Shown here: positions 1 through 13,099 of the stretch, piece by piece | How the letters are laid out: each line of letters opens with the position of its first letter | Numbering within the stretch: the first letter of the stretch is position 1 | Origin: Spongilla lacustris | Taxonomy: Eukaryota > Porifera > Demospongiae > Spongillida > Spongillidae | DNA length: 64,000 nucleotides | Assembly (NCBI GenBank): GCA_949361645.1 | Contig: OX442431.1 | Span: 6,204,473-6,268,472, forward strand | Direction: 5' to 3' | Program-made: the position numbers and the translations under genes | The notes under the pieces: model-generated | The model's database searches: none | What the model was told of the DNA's origin: nothing | What the model saw: the letters and a program-made list of their open reading frames with translations, nothing else

Positions 1-665
1 CTGAAGTAGCCATCCACATGTATTCCTATGCTGAGTCTGCATGTCTGGTTTACTGAAGAGCTCTCCCCCTACAGTGAGTGTACTGTGGCCAACCTAAAAA
101 TAAAAGCACGCAATTCTAGTTATAAACATGTATGTTCAAGCAGCACACCAACAATGTCTACTCTCTCTTCTCAACCCAAATGCTTTTAACTTCTCCCATT
201 CTTGCTCCCCCTCCCATCTACTCCCTCTTCCCCATCCTTCCCTCTTTCTCTAAGGCCTTCACACCCTTGAATCATTCGCCTTGACCTGTCATCTAATCCC
301 GACACCCTCTTGTTTTACTTCTCTCAATTGGATGCACTCCCAATGCAGACCGATCCAGTTTGCAGTTGTAACTTTAAAAATGCCTTAAAACTTCATAAAT
401 TAAACTTGCTTATACCACAAACTCACTGTGAGCATATTGGCACCATACAATGCCATCCCCTCTGATCTCAGCATACTGTTGAATTGGTGGAGTTTAGTAA
501 CAACAATGCCCCACATGTGTGGAGATATTCTAAATATCTGTGCCAGGGGTGGCCAGTGATCTCCTGGAAGATTGAATTGAAGCATGAAAATAAAGGCAAT
601 TGTTTAAGGCACACACATACACATGTGTACAATAATATATGCATACCCATACTAACACAAACACA

Positions 666-743
<78 letters not shown>

Positions 744-1430
744 AAGCATGCATGGTGGGAGTCCTGTAATGCACCTTATAATTCATTTGCAAAGAAACTT
801 TAGCATTATCTTGTTCCTTTGTGTATGACCACATGATCCACAGATCAAATAGATCACCAGCCCATCACATGGTTGGAGCTACATGTAGCAGCTGTATGTG
901 ATGGATAGGAGTGATAATACAGTTACAGATGCATATATGGATAAGGGACAGGAGTGGGGAAGAAGGAATGGAGAAGAGGTCGAGGGAAGAAATGGGGAGA
1001 AGAGGTCGAGGAATGAATGGGATATACATATTACCATACATACCAACAGATGAAGGTACTTCTCTCAACCGAAGTCTGGAATATTTGAAAACACTTCCAC
1101 TGGAGTAATCCATCTTTTTGGGGGAAGAGAATGCAGTCTTGTGAAACAGACAAAACGGGGAAGGGTAGGGAGTAGAAAGAGTGGGGAAGGAGGTGGGAAG
1201 GGAAAGAGGGGAGAAAAGGGAAGAGGGGAGGGAGGGGAAGGAGGTGGGAAGGGAAAGAGGGGAGAAAAGAGAAGAGGGGAGGAAAGACGGGAGAAAGGGA
1301 AGAGGGGAGGGAGGGAGGGGAAGGAGGGAGGAGTAGAAGAGGGAGAGAGGAGAAGGTTCTTCCTGTCATAACAAACTGCAGAACTTGAATCTGGCAGTCA
1401 TTGATGGCAAGAAGATGAATTGAGTTGCAT
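1..1430. repeat. Repeat module R1, copy 1 (CA microsatellite plus purine tract)
   Basis: No gene is seen. This is the first of four copies of a composite module. In order it has a pyrimidine-rich lead, the phrase 'cttgcttataccacaaac' near 407, a (CA)n microsatellite at about 669-740, 'gcatgcatggtgggagtcc' after it, 'cagcccatcacatgg' near 858, and an A/G-only purine tract at about 1150-1365, ending in 'ttcctgtcataac'. The same order recurs at about 2960-4400, 14850-16300 and 16320-17215. Open frames here are only CA/TG or GGAAG translations. Confidence 0.8.
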
Positions 1431-1454
1431 GGACCCTAAACAATTAATATAATA

Positions 1455-2958
1455 CAGTGGAAACCATCACACTTGCTCCTATAATTTATTTGTACTGTTA
1501 TTTTGTTCACTTGATTATATTTCAATAACAATGAGCTCAAATGGAAATCTGACAATGCAGGTATAGTGTACAACTATTTTTCAATATATACTGAAAGTTA
1601 AAAAGCATCACGTGACTATTTACTTTTGTTATTAACACTTGTTGTGACCCCAGTACAAAAAAAATTGTGAGCATAATTCCTCCTCCTGTAGGCAATAGAT
1701 CTTGACCATATTCGCAATGCATCTAAAGAACAAGCATTAGCAACCTTTGGCCGAGTCGGTTTTTAAGTCCGGTAAATAGTTACGGTATTATCGAGCTAGA
1801 TATGCGTTTTTAGCTCGTAAAAGCTTAGCGATGCTATTTCGTAGTACGCTCTCACTGGACTGCTATATTTCGCTTCCGAGTCGTCACATGTTAGATCTAT
1901 CGCGAAATCGTACTTGGGAGGCAATAGACCCTTCTTTGCCGTTAAAAAAGTGCCATCAGAGCTGAGTACCTGAAAACCTCCGCCATATCGCGATGAATTG
2001 CATTTGAAACGTCATCATTGCGTCATTTTGTATCGTGAATATACTTATAATGTGACGATAATACGAATGGATCCAAGTGCTGTCATTGACTTAGTGAGGA
2101 TTGCGAAAACGGTTCTTAACCTAACGATGCTGCATCTTGTAGCCACTCACGGCGAACGTTTAGTAAATCAGTAGCATCAAATTGGGAAGCTTTATGGGCC
2201 ACTCGCCAAGGCTAGCGTTCTATCACCCAAAGCTTCGAATCCTTGATGGCAGCTTCTAAATAGCTAATTGGGTACGCTTTCCTTCCAGCTTTAGAGTTGC
2301 CTCTTGCTTTTTGACGTTTCTTGTAACCTGCCCAATTTGATGCTATATTATCTCTGCCGATACGTCACATTATAAATATATTCACGATACAAAATGACGC
2401 AATGATGACGTTTCAAATGCAGCGATATGGCGGAGGTTTTCAGGTACTCAGCTCTGATGGCACTTTTTTAACGGCAAAGAAGGGTCTATTGCCTCCCACG
2501 TACGATTTCGCGATAGATCTAACATGTGACGACTCGGAAGCAAAATATAGCAGTCCAGTGAGAGCGTACTACGAAATAGCATCGCTAAGCTTTTACGAGC
2601 TAAAAACGCATATCTAGCTCGATAATACCGTAACTATTTACCGGACTTAAAAACCGACTCGGCCAAAGGTTGCTAATGCTTGTTCTTTAGATATATTGCG
2701 AATATGGTCAAGATCTATTGCCTACAGGAGGAGGAATTATACTCACAATTTTTTTTGTACTGGGGTCACAACAAGTGTTAATAACAAAAGTAAATAGTCA
2801 CGTGATGCTTTTTAACTTTCAGTATATGTTGAAAAATAGTTGTACACTATACCTGCGTTGTCAGATTTCCATTTGATCTCACTGTTATTGAAATATATTC
2901 AAGTGAACAATATAACAGTACAAAAAAATTATAGGAGCAAGTGTGATGGTTTCCACTG
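1455..2958. mobile_element. Foldback DNA transposon with about 600-bp inverted arms
   Basis: The sequence from 'CAGTGGAAACCATCACAC' at 1455 to about 2058 reappears as its reverse complement from about 2355 to 2958, with roughly 300 bp of unique centre. Both ends are flanked by TA (1453-1454 and 2959-2960), the target duplication typical of Tc1/mariner-type integration. The arms differ by scattered substitutions and small indels, so the insertion is not brand new. No transposase is visible. The only open frame of note is 71 codons in the right arm at 2402-2617, of unknown origin. It is probably a non-autonomous foldback element; assignment to Tc1/mariner rests only on the TA and the CAGT-type terminus. 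Confidence 0.8.
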
Positions 2959-2959
2959 T

Positions 2960-3135
2960 AGTTCATATGCAAATCAGTTAATTTTAAGCAACCTCAAAAA
3001 CACATGAATGTAAACAATAGTTACAGCCTATATATATCTAGATGAGGTATGTACTAGTCTTGAACAATCCCAAGTCAATGGAGTGGAAGCTTGTGTGTGT
3101 AGTGTACATATATGTGTACGATAATATACCCATAC

Positions 3136-3201
<66 letters not shown>

Positions 3202-4400
3202 GCAAAGCATGCATGGTGGGAGTCCTGTAATGCACCTTATAATTCATTTGCACAGAAACTTCAGCTTTTACTTCTCTCCACCCCCCCCCCCCCCCCCCCC
3301 CCCTGCGTTTCTACAGTACCTCTTAATTCCTAATATTACAAAGTGTGGTTTGCAGTGGCTACTTTAGAAATGCATTAGAACTTCATTAATTAAACTTGCT
3401 TATACCACAAACTCACCGTAAGCATATTGGCACCATACAATGCCATCCCCTCTGATCTCAGCATACTGCCGAATTGGCCCTCGGTAGAGTTTGGTAGCTC
3501 CAATGCACCACAGGTGTAAACATCTGTGCCAGGGGTGGTCAGTGATCTCCTACTGGAAGATCGAATTGAACCATAAAAATCTGGAAATAAAGGCAATTGT
3601 ATAAAGCACACACATACACATGTGTACAATAATATATGTATACCCATACTAACACAAACACCCCCCCCCCCCCCCCCACACACACATGCATGAGGGGAGT
3701 CGTGAAACTTCAGCTTTCTCTTGTTCCTTTGTGCATGACCACATCATCCACAGATCATATCTCAATGGTAATAGACCACCAGCCCATCACATGGTTGGAG
3801 CTAGCAGTATGTGATGGATAGATAATACATGGTTACAGGTGTACATATGGATAAACGACAGGAGAGGGGAGGAAGAAATAGAGAAGAGAGGGAGGAAGGA
3901 ATGGGGAGATAAGGTTGAGGATGGAATGGGATATATGTATTACTACATACCAACAGATGAAGGTGCTTCTCTCAAAACAAGTCTGGAATACAAAACACTT
4001 CCATTGGAGCAAATATACAATGTAGAAGCCTCATCTTTGGGGGAAGAGAAGGCAGTGTTGTTAAACACACAAAAGGGGGAAGGGTAGGGAGTAGGAAGAG
4101 GGGGGAAGGAGGTGGGAAGGGAAAGAGGGGTGGAAGGGGAAGAAGGGGAGGGAGGGAAAGAAGGGGAGGGGAAGAAGGGGAGGGAGGGGAGGAGGGGGAG
4201 GGAGGGGAGGAGGGGGAGGGAGGGGAAGAAGAATGGGAAGGTAGGTGAAGGAGTGCAGGGAGGGGGAGGGAGGGAAAGAGGGGAAGGAGGGAGGGAGACT
4301 TTTCCTGTCATAACACACCGCAGTACTGGAATTGGGCACAACATTGGTGGCAAGAGGATGAACTGAGCTGCATGTGCCCTAAAAATGTCAAAATTTATGC
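2960..4400. repeat. Repeat module R1, copy 2
   Basis: Second copy of the module. A (CA)n run lies at about 3139-3200, a poly-C run at about 3281-3303, the conserved 'cttgcttataccacaaac' segment near 3398, a second short poly-C run at 3661-3677 and a purine tract at about 4080-4295. It is immediately downstream of the foldback element. No coding potential beyond simple-repeat translations is seen. Confidence 0.75.
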
Positions 4401-6660
4401 AAATTGGTTAATTAGCTAAAATTAAACAACCTTAACAACACCACATGAATGTAACCACAACAACCAATAGTTACAGCCTATATATTTGATGCACAGCATT
4501 GAGTATGTACACGTACTAGTTTTAAACAATCCTATGTCAATCGAGTGGAAGCTTGTGTGTGTAATGGCTGCATAGTTTAAATGCATGCATACATGTACAT
4601 ACAATCAAAGCATAGCATACAATCAAAGCATAGCAAAGTATAGAGAAATTGCATAGGTCATGTCTACCAAGATGTGCTTCGTGCATGGGTTGGAATGTCC
4701 TTGAAATGGGAAAGTGGTTTGCATCATTTGGAGGGTAGGTGAGGGCAATCTATTCACTGGGTTCGTAATGGACACACTTGTTCAATCTAACCAACACTTA
4801 TAAAGCCATTTTGACATGTACGCGTGTTGACCATAAACTGTAGTGAGGGTGGAGAGGGTTAAACTAATAGTGGGATGTGCAGTGCCTCTACCATAGCACA
4901 CACATCATCTCAAGATTTTAATTTCATATGTAGTTTTTAGCCCATTATAATTAGTAGTTATTTTTTAACAACTAATTTCTTTGATTGTATTTGATTTGAT
5001 TGTATATAAACGCACACTAGTCATGGATCATCTTGGGCACATACCATCATCCCAAGCACACACCCAGCACACTAAATCATTCCAAAAATACATATAATCA
5101 AAGTGCACAGCCTTTGCATTGTTCATAAGTTACCCAGATTGTCATACAAAGTCAAATCAATGCCACAATTAAATGCCCAATACAAACTAACCTTGGTTCA
5201 GTCTTCCAAAGTCAGTACAATCCAACAATCACAGTGTATCCACCACTTTGGAGAGGCACACTGAGGAGGGAAGCTTGCAGACATCAGGCTACCAGTAAGT
5301 AGGACAGATGGGGGCAGGCTCCAGCCTAAGAACATGTCTGTGAGGAGGGAGGAGCTAATGTGAAGGCAATAGTGGTGCAAATCAAAGGTAAAAAAAAAAC
5401 AACTCCATATACATTCATTACATTTTTCATTATCACTATGCGCCAATGTTCCTTCAACCAATACAATATGCACAGCTACATATACATGTTATTCATGCAA
5501 TGATACATGGCCCATGAGGACATTATTTGGAAACGGTTATTTTTGAATGGGAAGAGTTTGCTTATACCACAAACTCACTGTGAGCAGTACTCTGATCTCA
5601 GCATTGTCCCTGGTATTTGTTAGTTCCAGAGCACCACAGGTGTGGAGATATTCAAAATCGCTGTGTCAGGAGTGGCCAGAGATATCCTACATTTTGAGAT
5701 GCAAGGATACGAGATCACATGACTTTCCTTCCGTAAGGATTCTGCAACTAGTTACATAATGCAGTGGTCCAATGTATTCATTTAGTGTGTCTACTTAGTT
5801 GCACATGTACAGTCAATGGAACACACTAATACTTATGTACATTATCATTGCTTGGTGGTGTTAAGCATCGAATACAGTAAACATATTTACTTACTTGAAT
5901 GTGATTTTCTGCATAGTCCAACCATTTGGAAAGCCATGACCACTCTACACTGCCATCAAGCACATCTTAGAATAAATACAAATCATTTTCAAGTACCACA
6001 CAGTTGAACTGAATGCCTCTTACATTTAGTACATTCAGGATTGAGAGGATACTTCTATACTATAAATGAGCTTCTTGCTTCCAGTTCGTGATTTTAAGAG
6101 ATTGCTTACACTACTGTTCACTTGGTATTACATTGTGTTGACTTTGATAACCATGGGATCAAATGAAGTCCGTGTTGCCATGGAAGATTAATGTTAACAA
6201 CTCAAACTACTGCCTCTTCTTATTCTGGAAGTGGTTCCAATGACATGATACTCCTACTGCTGCCTGATTGATGGACATATGTGACCCTGATAACCAGTGA
6301 TGTGTGTAGTCTTGTAAGAAACACACTGACTCCCTGGAACTGACCACTAGCATGTGTTATCTGTGCCATGCAAATTGAATTGCAACTATTCAATACACTG
6401 TGGGTGACCATTCCACTAGGTATTAACAGAGGACTGGACTGTAGCTGGATTTCTATAATGGTTGCATGTGGCAATATAACAAAGGTGTTCTTGCATGACC
6501 ATGTCTCCCCATTGTCACAAGCAGTGCTTCTGATAGGCAATAGGCATCTTTGTAATGAGCTCAGGGTGTCATCTAACAGCTTACTAAGCCAGCCTGGCCA
6601 TACTGTTGGGAATATGGACAGATCCCATAAACGGACTAGTATTACATGACCATTGTACCA
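4400..6660. repeat. Segmental duplication, copy 1 (partner 17215-19750)
   Basis: This stretch has no gene that I recognise. Its sequence is repeated in the same order and orientation at about 17215-19750. Landmarks: 'cagcctatatatttgatg' at 4474 and 17323, 'gtcaaatcaatgccacaa' at 5150 and 17757, 'ttgtgttgactttgataac' near 6134 with a close relative near 18740, and the shared end around 6600 and 19680. Identity looks high but with indels. In the second copy about 430 bp (roughly 4600-5030) is replaced by a poly-C-bearing insert. Confidence 0.75.
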
Positions 6661-7080
6661 TTGCTACTACCACCAAAAATTGCATACATTCATTGGATTT
6701 CCTGTTTAGACTGGATGATGAGGTTAATGCAACGTCTGCACTCAAGAGCCAGATCCTGAATTCATGTACTACATTGATGATGTGCTGTCTTTGTAAGAAG
6801 CATTTTAGACCATTTAGGCCAGGTAATCAGCAGACTGGCAAGCAGTGGCAACGAATATAACCATCTCTATATGTGCCATTTTATTTGGAGCACTTGGGTC
6901 ACTACTAATAAATATATAACATAGCTTCTCAACGTGCCACTACTGGCATACATGTACACATCAACCCAGCTTGTACGGCTGCAGCATGGATTGTATTTTT
7001 AAAGTGACCCAACGAAATATTGCTGATCTTGTACCTAGGCAGAGTTTGACTACAAGCTGGTGCACCGTAGTTATTAAACA
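6660..7080. other. No recognised feature
   Basis: A/T-rich sequence between the segmental duplication and the retroelement block. No conserved coding segment, tRNA or inverted repeat is seen on either strand. Confidence 0.5.
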
Positions 7081-8590
7081 ACACCAGAATGGAGTCTCCA
7101 ATAGAGTCTTATAAGTGTGACATTCAATGAACACAGCTAACCTTCATTCTGATATGACCATCAAATGTATTCCTGCATCCTGCAGTTAAGGCAGGTGATG
7201 CACTGCAGATCCCTCAACAGTCATTTATGTATTGTTCTGTTAAATATTACAGGATATATGTTCAGACCACAGGCATTAAGCATCAAAGTACCAGCTACAT
7301 AACTAAGCATAGGTAGGAAAACATGGCGTCAGAAGTGGGACCCAGACTGGTAATAAGTGAAAGTATCTGGCCCCCGAGGTAGCAGGTTTGAATTATCATC
7401 TAAGGTGAACAGTCTGTGCGCCAGAAGGATCAGCAGTCACATTATAAGGGACAAATTCTACCAGCTAATGGAGGATGGTAAGTGTGTAGACCCCTTTGTG
7501 ATGGAGATAAGGAAACAGGTCAAGGACTGTCAGTTTGGAGACTTAAGGAACTGATGCTGCACTTACTAATTAGGGACATGGAAAACAAATAAATACAGAG
7601 AAGGTTATTTGAAGCAGAGAATTCGGATTTGTCTCAAACTATACAATGTGCCAGAATATGGAGGTGATTTGCAATGTCTGGCAACAAAGAAGGCGGAGAT
7701 GTGGCAGCGGAGGGAACAGGTGCAGGGATGAGAACAAGTGGACCAAAGTTAAGACCCAAAGGTGTTCAAGAAAGGTAAGAACAAGGATCAAGGGTGTGTT
7801 CTCCCACTGTTGAAAGAATATGGTGGGACGAATAGTGGAGACAGTAATGTTGGAATACTTGAAAGCAGCCCAAGTCTCTAAGAAGCTGGATAGATAGTTG
7901 TGTGGAAAGACTTGTATAATAGTGACAAGCCATTGGTTGATCAATGGTCATTGGATGGTAGGAAACCTGCTGGTCCAAAATATATTATTAGAGTCAGTAA
8001 GGAAGTCTGTTAAGTCCAAGGACATAATCGACATAAGGTGTTGATGTCAGATATTGGAGACTAAGCACCATACTATGTTGCCACTGGATGCATGCCTGCC
8101 CTGGGCCTGAAACCACTGTCCTATGAGGCTGAATAAGTGTGCATGGCGGAAGCAACTCAGAGTCTATACAAGAATCTATGCTGAAGGACTACAGAGATGT
8201 TTTCATGTCTGCCATGGTTACATGACACTGAGCTTGATGGCCAGTCCACCGTAGGATTCCACACACACAGTGACAGCAGCAGTGCAAGAAATGTTGCAAG
8301 CAATGGATTTAAGTAACCTTACTGCTATGTGGAAGTCAGATAACATCTGCCATTGTACCTCCCTCTGGATGACATTTTGCTTATTAAACAATACCAGGGT
8401 TTTCTGTTATATGTCAAGGATGCCTTCATGTATGTCAAGCCTAGTCTTCTTACCACTTTTGGGGAACCACCTCCTATACTGATGGCTGAGAGTCCCATTT
8501 AATGTTTCCTCAGCTCACACAGAATTCCAGTGGTGCCTGATAGCAGCTTTGTATGGCATGAAAGGTGTGGCAGTGTACTAAGCTGATAAA
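7080..8590 (+). mobile_element. Ty3/Gypsy remnant, duplicated unit 1 (LTR end, PBS, gag fragment)
   Basis: At 7324-7340 lies 'tggcgtcagaagtggga'. It resembles a primer-binding site complementary to the 3' end of tRNA-Leu, used by many invertebrate Ty3/Gypsy elements, so the 5' LTR should end just before it. Downstream, 7357-7720 reads, across frameshifts and stops, as a gag capsid remnant: a CQFGDL motif, then a segment like the usual 'RD..V.GI....IQRRL' helix. The part at 8088-8280 ('gaaaccactgtcctatgagg') recurs twice elsewhere. The unit is followed by a diverged tandem copy. It is inactive; no frame stays open. Confidence 0.6.
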
Positions 8591-10105
8591 CAACATCCAA
8601 GTGGTGCCTCCAATAGAGTCTTAAAGGTTTGCCACCCCCTACCACAGCTAGGCCTTCATTCTGATATGACCATCTAATGTATTCCTGCATCCTGCAGTTA
8701 AGGTTGGTGCTGAATTGCAGATCCCTCATCACTTGTTCATGTATTGCCCTGTTAAATATTATAGGATATATGTTCACTGCTCATCCATAATGGGGGCAGG
8801 ACCATATCATTTTCTGTTGTGTGCTTGTTTTGGATAGAGAAATGATGTCATTTAAGCATCAAAGTATCAGCTACATAACTAAGCATAGGTAGGAAAACAT
8901 GGGTGTCAGAAGTAGGATCCTTTCTCGAATTAGACTGGCAGTAAGTGAAAGTATTTGGCCCCCGAGGTAGCAAGTTTGAATTATCATCTTAGAAGTCGAA
9001 CAGTTTGTGTGCTAGAAGGATCAGCAGTCACATATAAGGGACAAATTCTACCAGCTAACAAAGTGTAGACCTCTTAGTGATGGAGATACACAGTGGAAGA
9101 ATAAGCTCAAGGTGTCAACTAATGGTCTACTCCCACTGCCACCTGACAGATGAGAACAAGTGGACCAAAGTCAAGACCAACAGGTGGCTAAGAATGGGAA
9201 GAACAAGGAGCACAGGTGTGTTCTCCCTGTGGTCATCCACAAAGGTGGAGCAATGTGAATGTGGTAGAAGCAGTCCTGCCTTGAAAGGATGTGTGGTGGG
9301 ACAAACAGTGCAGACAGTGAGGTGGTGGAGGTAGAAAGACTTGACAGCAGCACTACTCCAGCTGCTCTCTAAAAAGCTGGATAAACTGAGACCCTAGTTG
9401 GTGTGGAAAGACCTGAAGTGTATACAATACTGACAATCCATTGTTTGGCCAATGGTCAATAGTGGGTATGTATGGTAAGAATCCTGCCGCTCCAAAACTA
9501 CATGTATGACAAGTCAGTAAAGAAGTTAGTCAAGTCCAAGTACATAAGCGACAGATGTGGCTGGTTTGAGATATTGGTAACTAAGCACCATACCATGTTG
9601 CCACTGGATGCATGCCTGCCCCGGGCCTGAAACCACTGTCCTACGAGGCTGAATAAGTGTGCATGGCGGAAGCAACTCAGAGCCTACATAAGAATCTATG
9701 CTGAAGGACTACAGATATGTTTTCATGTCTGCCATGGTTACATGACACTGAGCTTGATGGCCAGTCCACCGTAGGATTCTACACACACAGTGAGAGCAGC
9801 AGTGCAAGAAATGTTGCAAACAATGGATTTAAGTAACCTTACTGCTATGTGGAAGTCAGATAACATCTGAATAAGAATCCATTTGGAAGTACCTCCCTCT
9901 GGATGACATTCTGCTGAACAATACCAGGGTCTTCTCTTATATGTCAAGGATGCCTTCATGTATGTCAAGCCTAGTCATCTTACCACTTTTGGGGACCCAC
10001 CTTCTATACTGATGGCTGAGAGTCCCATTTAATGTTTCCTCAGCTCACACAGAATTCCAGTGGCGCCTGATAGCAGCTTTGTAGGGCATGAAAGGTGTGG
10101 CAGTG
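8590..10105 (+). mobile_element. Ty3/Gypsy remnant, duplicated unit 2
   Basis: Diverged tandem copy of the preceding 1.5 kb unit. It again contains the LTR-like end 'aagcataggtaggaaaaca' followed by a mutated primer-site-like sequence at about 8901, the gag lead, the 'gaaaccactgtcctacgagg' segment at 9628 and the end 'ggcatgaaaggtgtggcag' at 10085. All frames are broken. Two copies in tandem could come from recombination between LTRs or from local duplication. Confidence 0.6.
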
Positions 10106-11940
10106 GTAGCAGATAATGTTCTGGTGGTCTGGAAACAATACATAAATGAAAGAGGCTTGCAAAATATGAAGTTGAACAGGAATTACACATGTAGTCCAAG
10201 TTGCTGCACATTGGCCATCATATATTGGGGAAAGTAGTTAAGCCAGACCCAGCTTTGGGTAACGATCAAGGGCATGGTTACCTCAAAGTGGGCATCTGAT
10301 GTGCACAGGATTTCAGGAGTGTGCAAGTATCTGGTGAGATTCATTCCAAACCTCCCACAGGCTAGACAACAGCCTCTCAAATTAAAAAACCAGTGGTGAT
10401 CCGTGTTGCTAGTACAGAAGGTCTTACTGCAGGAAGGTAGATTAGTGGCATCAGCATCCCTGCTGCTAACCTAAAATGATAAGAAGTAACCTGGCGATTG
10501 ACTGTCGTGAATCAGTTTCGTGCACTGCACATTCGACCTGGGAATAACATTTCAATGTGCACGCATGACGTGTGAAGTAAACTGGAAGGCAGCACCAAGA
10601 GAGTTGAGTTCATTCCCTACTGTCAAGGGGGCTTGAGTCGATTCCCTAAGATGAGGGATAGCCGTGTACTAGTGCATAAGTCTGGCAGAGAAGCAAAGTT
10701 GCAGAAACTTTATGACACTACTCCTGGGTTCACAAGGAATAAAGACATTGACAAAGAGCTGATCAAAAATGTGTGTCATGTCTGACAAGCCAGCAAGATG
10801 TCACCACCTGGTAGTACTGCTCCAACAGTGGGACCTTCTTGCTCACCTCCACATCCATTTTACGGGAAGCAGTTTGCTGTTCCAGTTTGCTGTTTGAATT
10901 ATCAGCCTGGCAAGAATTCATACCAAGAAGTTATTGAACGTTTACTGTGAGAAATTCAGATTTTGCATGGGGTACCACCGAACCAACAGTAATGTTGAAG
11001 GAAGCATGAGTTGAGCCTACCTGCTGCGGGGCAGCTGTGTGCTAGTGCGAAGCCTGGCAGAGAAGTGATGGTGTAGATACTTCATGCCACTCTTCCTGGG
11101 ATCACAAGGAATGAAGGTTTTAGAAGCACCAGCAAGTGGTTGACCAGGCAACTACAGGAGCCTGATGGCAAGTCTCTTGCTGCCTGCAGTATGCTAAGCC
11201 ACAAAGCCCTGGGAGGAATAGAGGTTTGACGTTTTACTACAAGCTGTGCCAAGTTCCTTAGTCATTAGTCTCGTTACGCACAGAGTATCAGAGATATTAG
11301 CTGTGTACTAGTGTATAAGGCTGGCAAAGAAGGAAGGCTGTAGATGATATTTCATGACACTACTCCTGGGATTTACAAGGAACGAAGGGATTTGGCAAGA
11401 GGCATTGTTTGTTGGCCATGCATCAACCAAGTCCTGGAATCAAAAATGAGTGTCATGCCTGACAAGCCAGCAAGATGTCACCACCTGGTAGTACTGCTCC
11501 AACAGTGGGACCTTCTTGCTCACCTCCACATCCATTTTAAGGGAAGCAGTTTGCTGTTCCAGATGGTAGAAATTCACTCCAAGTAGCTGGAGGTTGTGGC
11601 TGTGTTGAATTGCACACCATTGCACGCTGTTAAGCTCCTTCACCATTGACTCTGGTAATGGCACCACTTTCGATTATTGTGTCCCAATACATTTTGACTC
11701 TGTCCAGAGCACCATCGAGTGGTTTAGCTGACAACTTCAAGAGCCTGAGAGCAAGTGCTGACTGCAGTATTCTACTCTTAGCAGAACCCAACCTGCTCTG
11801 AATAAGGCTCTAGAATAGCCCAAGCGATGGAGACAGCAGAGCATGGGGTTCTTCAGATCTACAGCGTGCACCCTCCGCTATCCTGCTTAGTGATCCTGTC
11901 AACGCAGTAGGAAAAAAGCGCAGAAGACCCTGTTAAATCC
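10105..11940. repeat. Internal repeats of a decayed retroelement
   Basis: No intact gene. A segment containing 'gtactagtgcataagtctgg' occurs near 10665, in diverged form near 11035, and near 11310. A second segment with 'agcaagatgtcaccacctgg' occurs at 10793 and 11466. The interleaved copies suggest repeated local duplication inside the retroelement. I could not assign a retroviral-type domain to this part. Confidence 0.45.
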
Positions 11941-12040
11941 TTCAGATGTGAAAGGAAACACTTGGCGATGGCATGCAATTTTACACATGCAGAATGTTTC
12001 AATTGTGGGAAGAAAGGCGACACATGCAGAGTATGTGTCG
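11941..12040 (+). pseudogene. Ty3/Gypsy gag nucleocapsid remnant (zinc knuckles)
   Basis: Translated on the plus strand, 11941-12036 gives two degenerate CCHC zinc knuckles, the nucleic-acid-binding motif of Gag nucleocapsid. The first lacks its leading cysteine (serine instead) and reads C-x3-H-x4-C. The second reads C-x2-C-x4-D-x4-C, with aspartate where histidine is expected. The reverse transcriptase remnant follows directly, so gag-to-pol order is preserved. Not functional. Confidence 0.6.
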
Positions 12041-12179
12041 TGTTGAACATTTAACGCTCAACCTATGCTCCAAAGATGTTTCAACTATTGCTCTATTTGC
12101 TGTCTCTGTTCAAGTGGACGACAAGAAACGGTGAGGGAATTAAAGATTCACATGGATCCAGCCAGATGCACAGCTTCAA

Positions 12180-13090
12180 TTTTTTTCGTCCTCACCAAGT
12201 TCCATTGGCACTGAGACCAAAAGTGTGGAAGGAACTGAAGAGACTGGTTGAAGACAAGGTCATCGGAGCCAGTGCAGTTTTATGTGTGGGCAGCATGCAC
12301 CCATCGTTCCAGTAACAGCTGAATGGTTTTGTGAGGATATGTGGTGACTAAAAAGTGACTGTGAATAAGTATGATAAGACAGAGGATTATCCTTTGCCCC
12401 ACATTGAAGACCTCTTTGTAGCACAAGAATTGACAAAGATGCAATTGGATCTGGCAAATGCATATTTGCAATTGCCACTGGAAGACATGTATAGGCAGTA
12501 TGTGACCTTAAATACACATAAAGAGCTGTTCCAAATACAACAAGCTCCTCCATGGCCACCTGCGATCTTCCAAAGAAGGAGGGATGAAGCATGTGGTTGC
12601 CTACTTTGATTACATTCTCATAACTGGACAAAGAGAGGAGGACCATCTGAAATCTGGATGAAGTCCAAAAAAGGCTTGGCACACATGCAGTTAAAAAAGT
12701 GTCTCTTTCAGCAGGAGAAGGTAAAATACCTGGGACACTGCATCACGATGGATGGAATTTTCCCAACAATGGCCAAGGTCCGATCCATCAAGGAAGCACC
12801 AGTACCCAAGGATGAACAGTCGAGGCCCTTCTTAGGGCTGCTGAAAATTGTCCACAAAAGCTCACACCCTAATACTCCCTCTTGGCGTTGGCAACAGACC
12901 AAGGCTCATCAGAATGCCTTTGACAGTGTGAAGGAACTGCTGACATTGCCAAAAGTACTGACACTGACAGCAAAAAGGAAGTTATCCTGGCATGTGATGC
13001 ATCTCTTTATGGAACCTGAGCAGTTTTGGCTCATACATTTTGGGATGGCAGTGAACACCCAGTGGCATTTGTGTCACGAACATTAGCCCC
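12180..13090 (+). pseudogene. Ty3/Gypsy reverse transcriptase and RNase H remnant
   Basis: The plus-strand translation jumps frames but keeps the order of a Ty3/Gypsy pol. At 12188-12280 comes the 'PVPLALRPKVWKEL'-like entry to the RT domain. At 12355-12609 are YPLPHIEDLF, LDLANAYLQLPL and a YVTLNTHKELF block, all diagnostic of this RT family. At 12658-12830 is the KCLF...V.YLGH block, and at 12900-13080 the start of RNase H. Several stops and frameshifts break it, and the catalytic YxDD box is degraded. It belongs with the nucleocapsid remnant upstream and the integrase remnant downstream. Confidence 0.85.
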
Positions 13091-13099
13091 AGCGGAAGA

